Source: Myrmaecium sp. VS I D KN 1
Lineage: Eukaryota; Ascomycota; Dothideomycetes; Valsariales; Valsariaceae
Assembly: GCA_019775845.1 (NCBI GenBank)
Contig: JADQAV010000038.1
Span: forward strand, 354,812-418,811
Reading direction: 5' to 3'
DNA: 64,000 nucleotides
The position numbers and the translations under genes are program-made. Shown piece after piece: positions 22,308-32,291 of the stretch (within the stretch, counting starts at the first letter, position 1; the number at the start of each line of letters is the position of its first letter). The notes under the pieces were generated by a model. It had not been told where the DNA came from. It searched no databases and saw nothing but the letters and a program-made list of their open reading frames with translations.

Positions 22308-23702
22308 ATGGCCTCGGAGGAACCCTCCTACATCGATTATGAAACGTTTCTGGACCCATCGTTCTCTGCGACCTCCTTCGCGAATACCTTGGTGCTAGCG
22401 ACCAATAATGCCTCGGATACGCCCTTGGATCTATCGACGCCTCTCTCTCGAGTCCTCTTCGATGTACAAGAAATCGACACTCATATCGATACGCTTACGA
22501 CAAAATCTGCAGTTCCCCTGCTTGAATACACGAAAGACAACTCGCAGTCGAGCCAGCATATCCTACGAGAGGTCGAAAGCCAAGTGGCCAGTCTGTCCGA
22601 GTCTTACAAAACGTTAGAGAAAGAAGTGATACAGCGCTATGAAGTTGCCGAACAAGTACGACTGACTGCGGAGCGGTTATGCCAGACGGTCAAAATTGGC
22701 CGCGCTGTGGCGCGCTGTCTTATACTGGGACGGCAGCTGGAGGTTCAAATGGCTGAAATCAGCGGCACTGGGATCATGTCTAGCAGAAGGGAAGACCATA
22801 GGGCCATGGTTCGTTCCTCCAAAACTATACTCTCCCTTCGTCAAATCCTCTCGGCGAATAAGCCCGGGGAAGAGGGTGAAGCTCTTGACAGGATCACTGT
22901 CATTATAACTCTAAAGAATGGGTTGGTCAGCCCTTCTGAAAGAGCTATCCTTTCCAGGTCCCAGCAGATAGTCCGAGAGTTTTCGATGTCTTCTCTTCTG
23001 TCTTCGTCGTCTTCACAATACGCTTCTAATACTGCGTCAACTTTCTCACAAACGGAAGATGCAAAATCCAGGACAACATCCGCGTTGCTAGCGTTATATC
23101 TACTTTCTCCTGTCACCGCCCATGCGGGTATCGAGGACTTCGAGCCTGCTTTGTTATTGAGCTCACTGCAGGACTATCTTCAGACTGCTCTCAAGTCCTC
23201 GCTGGCAGCTCTTACAAAGGCTCTTGCGACACTACCGACGCTGGACAGAACCCTGTTGGAGGTGTCTGCTCGTTGCCAAAATATAGTTTCTTTGGAAGCC
23301 CTTCTTGAAACCATCAAACCACCGCCGCATCCCCTGCTGGCATCAACTAAAGCTGACGTTTCAGCAACCAATGCTTCTGAGCGACCCAATGGAACAACGG
23401 GAAATTTCCTTCAGCCTCTGCTGCAAAGCCTCGACACGCCCTCTTTACCGTCCTACTTTTGGCGATCCCTTGCGTCAGGCCTTTCGCCGCGTGTGCAAGA
23501 GATCATCGCACGTGGTGGGGTTTCGGCTCGGACTTTAAGAAGTAACCGGGAGAAGGTGAAGGACGCAATCCGGGAGTGCGTCAACCGTGGGTCACAGCTA
23601 CCTACGACTAGCCTGAGCAAGGCCAGATCCTCGACAGCTGGGAGTTGGGAGCGTGAAGCTGCTGTAATGGTCGGTGCCGTTGTAGGTGTTCTTGGACGGT
23701 AG
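22308..23702 (+). CDS. COG5: Conserved oligomeric Golgi complex subunit 5
   Basis: Subunit of the COG tethering complex that captures vesicles recycling within the Golgi and thereby maintains glycosylation enzymes. Single exon, 464 residues. The N-terminus carries the COG5 signature (YIDYETFLDPSFSATSFANT, then DVQEIDTHIDTLT), followed by a long helical, coiled-coil-prone region ending in RLCQTVKIGRAVARCLILGRQ. The rest is helical. Another in-frame ATG lies seven codons upstream (22287). The family motif begins soon after 22308, so I prefer that start. Confidence 0.9.
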   Translation: MASEEPSYIDYETFLDPSFSATSFANTLVLATNNASDTPLDLSTPLSRVLFDVQEIDTHIDTLTTKSAVPLLEYTKDNSQSSQHILREVESQVASLSESYKTLEKEVIQRYEVAEQVRLTAERLCQTVKIGRAVARCLILGRQLEVQMAEISGTGIMSSRREDHRAMVRSSKTILSLRQILSANKPGEEGEALDRITVIITLKNGLVSPSERAILSRSQQIVREFSMSSLLSSSSSQYASNTASTFSQTEDAKSRTTSALLALYLLSPVTAHAGIEDFEPALLLSSLQDYLQTALKSSLAALTKALATLPTLDRTLLEVSARCQNIVSLEALLETIKPPPHPLLASTKADVSATNASERPNGTTGNFLQPLLQSLDTPSLPSYFWRSLASGLSPRVQEIIARGGVSARTLRSNREKVKDAIRECVNRGSQLPTTSLSKARSSTAGSWEREAAVMVGAVVGVLGR

Positions 23703-24926
23703 CAGTAGCGGATGCTTGTCTACATAGTCACGCGAAAGCTGTCATACTGTACGAATGGTCCAACAGGGTGATAGTGGAATCGGGAATGAACGCAGTAGGA
23801 GCATACCACCAGTGATTGTCCCTAGGATGAGTGGTAAATATCGGTCATTCATATACATGCTGATAAGCGCGCGCCAGGTGTAAGAATCAGGTCGTTTGAA
23901 ATGATTGTGTCACTCAGATCAAAATCAAGCACGTGTCGCACATGTGGTTCATATAGTACGTTTTTATCACGGAACTTCAGCGCCAGTTTGTTATCCCCAT
24001 AACGAATTCCCCCGATATCTCTGTCGGCCCTCAAAAATGACTCCGATTTGCTTGTATCTGCGATAGGCTTGTTTGGATTTTACTATTCAAACCTTGACAA
24101 TTATTCAACTTAACCATTATACCTCTATTTTTCTTGATCTGCTTTGGTTGATCTGATCCAGAGGACACATCTGAATATATAGAATTAGCCGGTAGTTTGG
24201 GAAGGTCTCGGGTCCCTTTAGATGTCTATGCAAGATAGAACTGAACAGTCCTGCTAGTTCCATCCTCCAGCCGGTAGGTTGCAGATGCAGATGTAGCGTT
24301 CCCCCGCAGCGGAGAGGAAGGATCAGATTCTTCCTCGTGCTGCCGCCCGTGATCCTCGTCAGCTCGGCAGAGGCAAACGAACAAGAGAAAACGGGCGGGC
24401 CCAAGAAGCCCGAAAGGCCCTGAAACACTGAAGCGCACTAAGACCAATCGGCTTCCACTCTTCAGCCTGCGCGGGAATCTCCTCTCGAAATCTCACCTCG
24501 ATCCTTTTTCCACCTGCTTGCGCCTTCCCTCGCTTCCTCCTCTAATTTCCTTCTCGCGGTTTGATATCTTAGGTCGTGACCTCGATTCCGGTCTGCCCTT
24601 AGGTCGCCAGCCTACATACCCGTCTTCCTCATATCCTTGACTGGAACAAGGCTTCCGTTGCGTGGCATCCATTCTCCTGACCCTACACGCTACACAATCG
24701 GAGCTCCTTTGAGGCCAGCAGGAACTGCAGGAGACTTCGATCCTACCTTAATCTTCCGATCGCTCTCTCCACTACCTCGTCGTCACGCTTTGGTCCCCGT
24801 CCCAGATCTGCTCCAACCCTCGGCCCGTGATCGTCTCCCGAAACGCTCAGTCACGTCCTTTGCTGTATCAGTAACGCCATCGAAATCGCCTCGACTATAC
24901 AAGGGAAGAACACAATTTCGTCCAAG
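23703..24926. other. Intergenic region and VTS1 leader
   Basis: 1.2 kb between tandem genes. The part from about 24460 is pyrimidine-rich and probably the VTS1 promoter and 5' leader. No gene is recognised. Confidence 0.5.
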
Positions 24927-26931
24927 ATGTCAGTCAGTCATATCGCAGGCAATCGTAACAGCACCCCTGAAGTCTCGAGCTCTTCATTGCGCCCTCCTTC
25001 TTCTCGTGCATCTGGTCCAGGAGCCCACCATCTGCGTGCTTCAGCCGACATGGGCAGCTTCTCTTCTCCTCTTGGAAACCGTAATGCTCGTCCTTCGTCA
25101 GAGGTGTACTTTAACCAGTCCACACAGAGTTCGACAGACGAACAAGAGCGTGCTGCTCAGCAGTGGATCGCTGATATCGATCAATACGAGGCTACACTGG
25201 AGGAAATGGCAGCTGCTACGCTCGACCAGGACTTCAAAGATGAACTCAGCGCAATTGAGCAATGGTTCCGTGTCCTCAGTGAGCCTGAGCGCACAGCTGC
25301 CCTTTATGCTTTGCTGCAGCAGACCACTCAGGTTCAGATTCGTTTCTTTATTCAAATCCTGCAACAAATGGCTCGTAGCCATCCAATGTCCGGGGTTCTG
25401 TCCCCCGCCAACTTTGGAGAAAAGGGTAAGAGCTTTAACATTTGCATGCATTTCCTTTGCTGACACTTCGCAGACCCTATGTCCCAGAAGATGAGTGATG
25501 CTATGAGCAAGCTCTCTGTAGAGGGTTCCCGCAACTCGATTGGTCTCGGACGTCCTCCACCATCCCCAGGCGCAAAACGTAATTCTGCTGTGGATCCTGC
25601 TATGATAAACAATATGTTCCCAGACGCCGCTGCAGCCATTGCGAAGCAAAAGGCTGAGTTCACGCAGCATACAGGAATGGCACCCCCATCAAACCGCAAC
25701 AGTACAGTTGGGGGAGGGGAACGTAATTCTCTGGCTGCCCCAATTATCTCTACCCCGGATGATTCCCGGAAGGATAACCTCCCTCAGCCACCCTCGTCTC
25801 CCTGGGGGCCTAGGAGCAATGAAAATCAAAATATTGTTGCACGTCCGAAGTCTTCTTCTGGCCATCACCAACCAATGGGCCAGTTCAGCCAACCACCACC
25901 CTCAGCTGGCTTGCGTTCGCCTCGTCTTCCACTTTCTGGCTCTGGTGAGGGCAACCTACAGAGCACAACATTAAACGCGCCTGACCCCAATGGGCCCGGT
26001 ATGCCAATGCTCTCTCCATACGCTGGTAGCGGCAACTGGGCGTCCATGGTCAACACTCCCATGGTACCCAACTTTTCCAGTTCGCAGGCGACGAATCAAG
26101 CCGACATGGTTGCAAACGCCACCGCGATGAAGCTTGCTGCGCTCTCTACGGTCAACAATCGTATCCAGCTGGATGATGTTCGCAAGTACCGTCGTGCTCG
26201 CTCTAGCGAAGGCAAGGGGCCCGGTAACACGAACCCTTTGTCGCCTGGTTTGCCTGGAACTGGTATTCCCAGTGCCAACTTCGTTATGACAAACGAGCTC
26301 GGTCAAATACTGACTCCGCAGCAAGCAGCCGCGCTCCAGGCACAGCAGCTCGCAGCCATCAACGGCCGCCGATCCCGTCCCAACTCCCCGGGAATCGCAC
26401 TACAGAGTGCCGGAATGGGCGGCATGGGCGGTATGAGTGGTATGGGCGGTATGGGCGGCATGGGCAATTTTGCCTCACCCCAAAACAATGGGTTTCTTTC
26501 AGCTTATGATGGGACATCCCCTCTTATTAATAACCTCGCCGGCCTCAGTCTGGGTCAGCTCGGTGTAGGTCTGAACCCGGAAGGGTATCTTTCGGATCAT
26601 TCCGAGATCAACCGTGGTCGTTCGCCTCGTGGACGACGCGGAAGCTCGAAGCCGCCGGAGGATCCCACGGATCCTAACCTTCTCCAGGACATTCCTAGCT
26701 GGCTTAGGAGTCTCCGCCTTCACAAGTACACTGACAACTTGAAGGATCTTAAGTGGCACGAACTCATCGAGTTGGATGATGAAGGGTTAGAGAAGCGTGG
26801 CGTGAACGCTTTGGGGGCCCGTCGTAAAATGCTTAAGGTAGGATGGCCTCCCCAAGTGATGAGTGCATGATCTAACTACATCGCAGGTCTTCGAACAAGT
26901 GAAGGAGGCAAAGGCCGAGGGAAAAATCTAA
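24927..26931 (+). CDS. VTS1: SAM-domain RNA-binding regulator Vts1
   Basis: Cytoplasmic post-transcriptional regulator (Smaug family) that binds CNGG-type stem-loops in mRNAs and recruits the CCR4-NOT deadenylase. Exons 24927-25425, 25474-26837 and 26887-26931 give 635 residues. A conserved N-terminal helical region contains [20 protein letters not shown] and [15 protein letters not shown] long Ser/Pro/Asn-rich low-complexity middle follows, with a Gly-Met repeat ([18 protein letters not shown]). The SAM domain lies at about 569-633 ([20 protein letters not shown], then [20 protein letters not shown]). The last 15 codons are in a separate 45-nt exon. Introns are 48 and 49 nt. Confidence 0.95.
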
Positions 26932-27872
26932 CACCTCGGAGAGTGAAGGTCACGCCGGCTGGCCTGAGTGCCAGCAGCACACCAAACTTAACCCGTCTTT
27001 TCTCAACCTGGCTTAAGGCGTCACCATGCAGTGGACCCGGCCGCCTCGACGTGCTTCGAATGCACAGTCATATATACACTAGCTAAGTCCGCGTCAGAAG
27101 TTGTTACGGCACGCATAATGCACGAGGAGTTTGCAACGTACGCATCTGGAATTCTTTGGCACGTACCTGGATGATAGGGGTCCAGCAGGCCGGTAATAAT
27201 CGGATTTTCTTTAAATCCAAGTTCACTTGATGACTTTCTTTTATTTAGTAGATGCTACTGTACTTTTCACACTTCCTCAGTTGTGTAATCCCGTATGACT
27301 ATATGAAGCAACAGCGCGCTGTATTGCATGAAAGCCTCGTGACGTTTGGCACTTACATTGTCCTTGAATGTTTACCTTTGTTCCGCGGGGTCTTCTCAGA
27401 CTCGAGCTTTGTGCAGCTCGTGCTCTATGGAAGTAAAGCTACATAAGCTGCCTTTGGACGCTGATCTACCCTACCGTACCTTCTGGGTGATCTCGTCTGG
27501 ACACCTCTCCATAAGTACGGCCATTTGTCAACTCCTCGCCTGGATTTTGGAACGTTTCTCACAAAGCTCCGTTGTCGGAGTTTTGAACAGCCAGTATCGA
27601 AGCGTACAAGGGTATACCGCCGACCTCCAACGCCTCACTTACGACCGCTTTGTCGCCGTTCGGCCCTCACCACACGTACCGCCTTTATACCTGACGTGTC
27701 ATTCCCGCGACTTTTGCCGGGAATACCTCCGGAAAACCCGACGGCTTGCACAGATAACCTCTTGCCTCGCTCGTCTCCTGGAATATACGTTCAACTTACG
27801 CCTCCCCACAAACACCTTCACCTTTGCCTCACCTACCAATTTCGACCGTCTTCCAAACTACATCACGACAGT
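26932..27872. other. Intergenic region VTS1 to GH16 gene
   Basis: 0.94 kb between tandem genes, with the VTS1 3' flank and the GH16 promoter. The GH16 reading frame is open upstream to 27525, but that part has no signal peptide or family similarity and is treated as leader. Confidence 0.5.
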
Positions 27873-29255
27873 ATGAGATCTATCGTGGCCCCCGTGGCAG
27901 TCGCTCTCGCCTCGATTGCCGTCGCCAAGGCACAGAGCTCATATCAGCTTGTCGATGAGTTCTCCGGGCCGAACTTCTTCGACAACTTCGACTTCTTCAG
28001 CGACCGAGATCCTACCAACGGTTACGTGTCCTACCAAGATCGTGCCGCCGCTCTCAGTCCCGTGAATGGAAACCAGACGCTCATCGGCTACTTTCCGGAC
28101 CGTGGGACCGCTTACATGGGCGTTGACTTTACCAACGTCGCCGAGGCACCTGGGCGCAAGAGCGTGCGCATCACCAGTAAGAAATCCTACAACGAAGGTC
28201 TCTTCATCGCAGACATCCAACACATGCCCGTCAACGTCTGCGGTGCCTGGCCCGCTCTCTGGTTGCTCGGTGACCCCGCCACGGAACTTTGGCCGGGAGC
28301 GGGAGAAATCGACATCGTCGAAGGCGTCAATGACCAACTCACCAACACCATGTCCCTCCACACCAGTCCCGGGTGCATGGTCGCGAGCAGCGGCGCTGGC
28401 TCTCTGGCCGTTTCCGCAGGCACGGCGAACACCGCCCCCAACCCGCGAGCCGGGACTGACTGTAACGCCTTGACGGGGGACTCCGCCTGTACAATCGTGC
28501 TGCCCGGTTCGCCCCAGGCGAGGAAGCCGCCGATGGGCCAGCTCTCGGGCGCGGCCCCCGCCCTTCCGCCCTCCTTCGGCGAGAGCTTCAACAACGCCAG
28601 CGGTGGCATCTACGCCGCCCTCTGGAACGCCGACGGCATCACGATCTGGCTGTTCCCGCGCGACCAGGTGCCCTCCGACATCGCCGCCGGCGCCCCCGCG
28701 CCCCCGATCGGGCCCGCCCTCGGCGTCAGCCGTCGCGGCAGCACCGGCACCACCGGCACCACCGCCGCGGACGAATGGGGCACCCCGCTCGCCCGCTTCA
28801 CCGGCACCAACTGCGCCTTCACCGCCCGCTTCCGCGACCTGCAAGTCGTCCTCAACACCGCCTTCTGCGGCGACTGGGCCGGCAAGGTGTGGGATGAACC
28901 CCAGCGGCTGGGCGGGCCGTCGTGCGCGCAGCGGACCGGCGTGCCCACCTGCGAGGCGTACGTGCGCGACAACCCGGCTGTCTTCCAGAAGGCCTTTTGG
29001 GAGATCGCGAGCTTGAAGTGGTATCAGCAGCCTGGCTATGTTGGCGTGGCGGCACCGCCGACTGGAGGTGATCCTGAGCAAGGCGCCATCGACGATGCGA
29101 CGCATGGTGTCATCACGACGCGCGACGGCGATTCTTCACTCGTGGACCCGGATCTCCGACAGCGATTACATACCAGCGGTGCTGTTGTCTCGTCCTCGCC
29201 CGGGTTGATGGTCGTGTTGCTCACCACGGTCATTCTCTTGGTTTTGCCATTCTAG
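27873..29255 (+). CDS. GPI-type GH16 endo-1,3(4)-beta-glucanase
   Basis: Secreted or wall-bound enzyme that hydrolyses beta-1,3(-1,4)-glucan. Single exon, 460 residues. A signal peptide covers about 1-20 (MRSIVAPVAVALASIAVAKA). The GH16 fold contains the catalytic motif GEIDIVEG, with E145 as nucleophile, D147, and E150 as acid/base, preceded by the substrate-cleft segment GAWPALWLLG. The C-terminal half is Pro/Gly/Ala-rich, followed by the conserved SLKWYQQ region and a hydrophobic end (LMVVLLTTVILLVLPF) after small residues, as in GPI-anchored proteins. The motif favours beta-glucanase over CRH-type chitin transglycosylase, which has DEIDxE. The start coincides with the signal peptide. Confidence 0.92.
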   Translation: MRSIVAPVAVALASIAVAKAQSSYQLVDEFSGPNFFDNFDFFSDRDPTNGYVSYQDRAAALSPVNGNQTLIGYFPDRGTAYMGVDFTNVAEAPGRKSVRITSKKSYNEGLFIADIQHMPVNVCGAWPALWLLGDPATELWPGAGEIDIVEGVNDQLTNTMSLHTSPGCMVASSGAGSLAVSAGTANTAPNPRAGTDCNALTGDSACTIVLPGSPQARKPPMGQLSGAAPALPPSFGESFNNASGGIYAALWNADGITIWLFPRDQVPSDIAAGAPAPPIGPALGVSRRGSTGTTGTTAADEWGTPLARFTGTNCAFTARFRDLQVVLNTAFCGDWAGKVWDEPQRLGGPSCAQRTGVPTCEAYVRDNPAVFQKAFWEIASLKWYQQPGYVGVAAPPTGGDPEQGAIDDATHGVITTRDGDSSLVDPDLRQRLHTSGAVVSSSPGLMVVLLTTVILLVLPF

Positions 29256-29852
29256 CTGGATCATCTACCCATCACGAACAACCTCACGCCGTGAGTACGT
29301 GGAACGAATCTCACGACATAAGGAACACGCATGTACTATTTATCCATCATCCATCATTTCTTCATCATGGGCGAGCTTGCATATCACAGAGAGATGTGGA
29401 GAAGGGCAACGGAGGGGGTTGCCAACATCCTCTCTCATCTTCCCCCGTCCCCTTGTTCTCTCCCTCTTTACATACCACCTCCTCCTTACATACATTCATC
29501 TTCTTCGTCTTCATCATAGATACCATGGCCTACGACACTTACAGGCCTTTGCCTTTCCTATGGGGTTTGCTTTTACATGAGGATAAGGTGGGGTATTTCG
29601 GGGATTTAGAGGAGAAAGATAGGGAAATATAACACATTCTTGCTATTCTCTCTTCTTCTGCTGCTTCTCTCTCTCTCTCTGTCGTTAGGTGAACGTGATT
29701 CAGGCGCTCTAGAGTATCGATCGGATCGGACCGATCCGATCAGAATTGAAAATGCAAGACGGCTCCTCCCCCCCAAACCCCATGGTATAATGCAGATGCT
29801 CAAAGCAGGGTGAACGTAAAGAAAACCAAAAGAAACGAGGGACGCATCCCCA
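29256..29852. other. Convergent intergenic region GH16 / GCNA-like gene
   Basis: 597 bp with the two 3' ends, CT-rich in places. It includes a perfect inverted repeat at 29719-29741. Confidence 0.5.
29719..29741. repeat. Perfect 11-bp inverted repeat between convergent genes
   Basis: GATCGGATCGG, one base, CCGATCCGATC: arms are exact complements. Its position between two converging genes suggests a role at transcript ends, but this is inferred from placement only. Confidence 0.8.
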
Positions 29853-31940
29853 TCACAACACAAGCCTCTTCAACCCCTTCTCCAACGCGCCCTCCTCCTC
29901 CCCTCCCTCCTCTTCCTCCTCCACCGCAGCAACAACCTCCCTCACCCCCCTCCTCGCCTTCTCCTCCCGGTACCTCCGTCCCAACTCCTCCATGACCTCC
30001 TTCGCCGCAACCTTCCTCCCCTCCCCCAGCGCCACCTTCACCAACTCCTCCCTCACCCTCCGATGATTCTCCTTAACAAAAACCTGATACTCCGACAACC
30101 CCCGCTTGCCCTGCTCACCCTTCCCCGTCCCCACCCCATTACCGCCGCCACCACCACGGGGCACCGGCTTAACCTGCACCAATCTCCCCCGACACTTCCC
30201 ACACGCATGGCGCGTCGGGTCCACACTCCGCGAATGCCGCCGGTACTCCGCGTCGCAGCCGGGATTCTCACAGCGCCACACGTACCGGTACGCGATGGCG
30301 TAGGTATGTTTCGTCGTGACGCGAATGTCCGGGAAGGCGCGCTCGACGCGGGCGGCCCAGGCGCGGAAGCTGGGGCCGTGCGGCTGATCGCGCACGTTGG
30401 AGAGGATGAAGTTGGCCAGGTGGCAGAACTCGTGGGCGAGCACGGCGCGCAGCCGGCTGGCGTCGTCGATGACTTTGCTGGCGAGCTCGATGGAGGCGCG
30501 GTGGCGGTGGGCGGTGCGGATGCCGTGGGGGTTGGTGGGGGTGGTGGTCGTGGGGTCTTTGGTGCGGATGGTTTCGCGCCGCCAGTTGGCGCGCCCGGCG
30601 GTCGTGTTGAGTTTGTTGGACCAGATGATGGTGATCCCGCCCGTGGTGGCGGTGAGGGCGGCGAGCTGGGAGGAGGTGACTTTGTCGTCGAGTTCTTTGA
30701 GGAAGGACTCGGCGAGCGCGGCTTTTTGTGCGTCGAAGGCTTTCTTGGCTGCGCGTAACTCACGCTCGGTTGGATCGGCGGATGGCTTGCTCGGGCTGCG
30801 GGTCGTCTTCTTGGGGGAGTTGGAGGGAGAGGGGAAGTCGGAGTCGTCCGAGTCCGACGAGGCGAAGCCGCCGAAACGGGATTTGCTCGGCGACGTGAGG
30901 ACCTTGCGAGGGGAGTGCGTGTCGTTCCACGTGTTGACCGTGTCGGCGTCCCAGAACGCATCGAGGCTTTGTCGGAGGTGGGGAGGTGTCGGAATTCTCG
31001 TGGCTTTGGCTTTGGTCGGGGATACGAGACGAGACTTTGGTGGCTCCGTTGGCGGTGGCGTACATGCTCGGGGTATGGGGGCGGCTTTGCGCGGTGATCG
31101 GGGTGGAGGTGAGAAGCGGAGGATGGCGTCAACGTCCCCGGAAGATGAGGAGCTGGTCGGTCGTGATGTGGATTGTGGGAGATCTGCGGGCTTTGCGAGC
31201 GGCGGCAGCGGTGCGGGCGGACTTGCGCTGAGCAGCTTCGGAGGTACACGAAATGCGGTGGGGGGTGTCGTGAGGTCAATCACTGGGGCACTGGGCGTGA
31301 TAGATCGTGATTTTGTTTTCCGTGGTGTCTTTGGCGCCGGTCGTTGCGTCGCTGGGGGCTTTTCTTGCTTCTTCACCACCTCCTCCTCCTCTTCTTCCTC
31401 CTCATATGAGCTGTCATCCGAGCCGCACAGTATGCTCTCCTCTTCCGTGTCGGAATCCAGAATGATCCTCGCCGGCCTGCCGGCCAGTCGGTTCGACCTT
31501 GCAGGGCGCACGGGTTCTTCATTGGACTCCTCCTCGCTCGCTCGCGACACCTCCTGCTTGGGCTTTGCCTCCTTGGAAGCCAAATCTCGCTGTCGCTCTG
31601 ATTGTACCGCGTTCGCCGCAATGGGCTTGAGGAGTCTTCTCGGGCTTCGCGCCGGCGTCTGTCCTGCCACTGATGTGGGTGCAAGCTTCGGTATCGCGAG
31701 GGCAGGGGCTTTTCCCAGGTCCAATGCCCCGAATGTCTTTTCCAGGCCGTGCAGGGCGCTGTCCTTTTTATCGTTTGTGGGCATCGTCTTGGAAACCTGT
31801 CTCCTGAGCGTCTTGCGAACTTCCTGCGCTTGGAGCTGCAGGCCGCGCGGGATCAGCGGTCCCTTGAGGTCCGGTAATCCCCAATCGCTGTCGTCGCTGT
31901 CATCGCCGTGCTCGGGAACGCTGCGCCGGAGCCGTGCCAT
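29853..31940 (-). CDS. SprT-like metalloprotease-domain protein (GCNA/ACRC type)
   Basis: Single exon, 695 residues. The long N-terminal half is disordered and rich in Ser/Pro/Asp/Glu, including an acidic run near 178-188. It carries two sequences of SUMO-interacting form: RIILDSDTEEES (core 159-162) and VIDLT (220-224). The SprT-like domain (about 410-590) has the zinc protease motif HEFCH (H503, E504, H507) and a zinc ribbon with C557, C562, C580 and C583. The C-terminus (about 613-665, SEYQVFVKENHRRVREE) resembles a degenerate HMG box. In animals GCNA proteases act on DNA-protein crosslinks with SUMO guidance; fungal members are mostly uncharacterised, so that role is inferred. It is divergent from the SPT10-like gene. 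Confidence 0.88.
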   Translation of the reverse strand: MARLRRSVPEHGDDSDDSDWGLPDLKGPLIPRGLQLQAQEVRKTLRRQVSKTMPTNDKKDSALHGLEKTFGALDLGKAPALAIPKLAPTSVAGQTPARSPRRLLKPIAANAVQSERQRDLASKEAKPKQEVSRASEEESNEEPVRPARSNRLAGRPARIILDSDTEEESILCGSDDSSYEEEEEEEEVVKKQEKPPATQRPAPKTPRKTKSRSITPSAPVIDLTTPPTAFRVPPKLLSASPPAPLPPLAKPADLPQSTSRPTSSSSSGDVDAILRFSPPPRSPRKAAPIPRACTPPPTEPPKSRLVSPTKAKATRIPTPPHLRQSLDAFWDADTVNTWNDTHSPRKVLTSPSKSRFGGFASSDSDDSDFPSPSNSPKKTTRSPSKPSADPTERELRAAKKAFDAQKAALAESFLKELDDKVTSSQLAALTATTGGITIIWSNKLNTTAGRANWRRETIRTKDPTTTTPTNPHGIRTAHRHRASIELASKVIDDASRLRAVLAHEFCHLANFILSNVRDQPHGPSFRAWAARVERAFPDIRVTTKHTYAIAYRYVWRCENPGCDAEYRRHSRSVDPTRHACGKCRGRLVQVKPVPRGGGGGNGVGTGKGEQGKRGLSEYQVFVKENHRRVREELVKVALGEGRKVAAKEVMEELGRRYREEKARRGVREVVAAVEEEEEGGEEEGALEKGLKRLVL

Positions 31941-32291
31941 GCTGTGTGTTGCTCTATGAATGTGGTGGGAATATCAATTGCGGCGGTGACAGAGGTGAGG
32001 GTTGTGAACGTTTTGCGCGGATGAATGTTTACAGCTGGTGGGGTTGGCCGAGCGACCGGGCCCTGAGTTATCAGCACGTGATGACGACGATGCCGAAATT
32101 CCCCCCCCACTTGGTCGCGCGCCCTCCGGAGAACAAGCGGAGACAAGCGGAGGGCAAGCGGAGGACAGCCAGTCCAACTTCCGCTCTCCGCACTGCAAAC
32201 ACCACGACCGGCTATATCGACCTCCCTTCTCCCTCTTCTCCCTCTCCTTTACTTCCTCATCCTCCTCCACCTCTACCTCTCCTCCTTCACC
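31941..32291. promoter_or_regulatory. Divergent promoter region GCNA-like / SPT10-like
   Basis: 351 bp between two opposite start codons, ending in a CT-rich leader (about 32225-32290) in front of the SPT10-like ATG. Confidence 0.5.

Noticed and set aside
30397-31959. 520-codon antisense frame over the GCNA-like gene
   Set aside because: No domain or motif; the sense frame has HExxH and a zinc ribbon.
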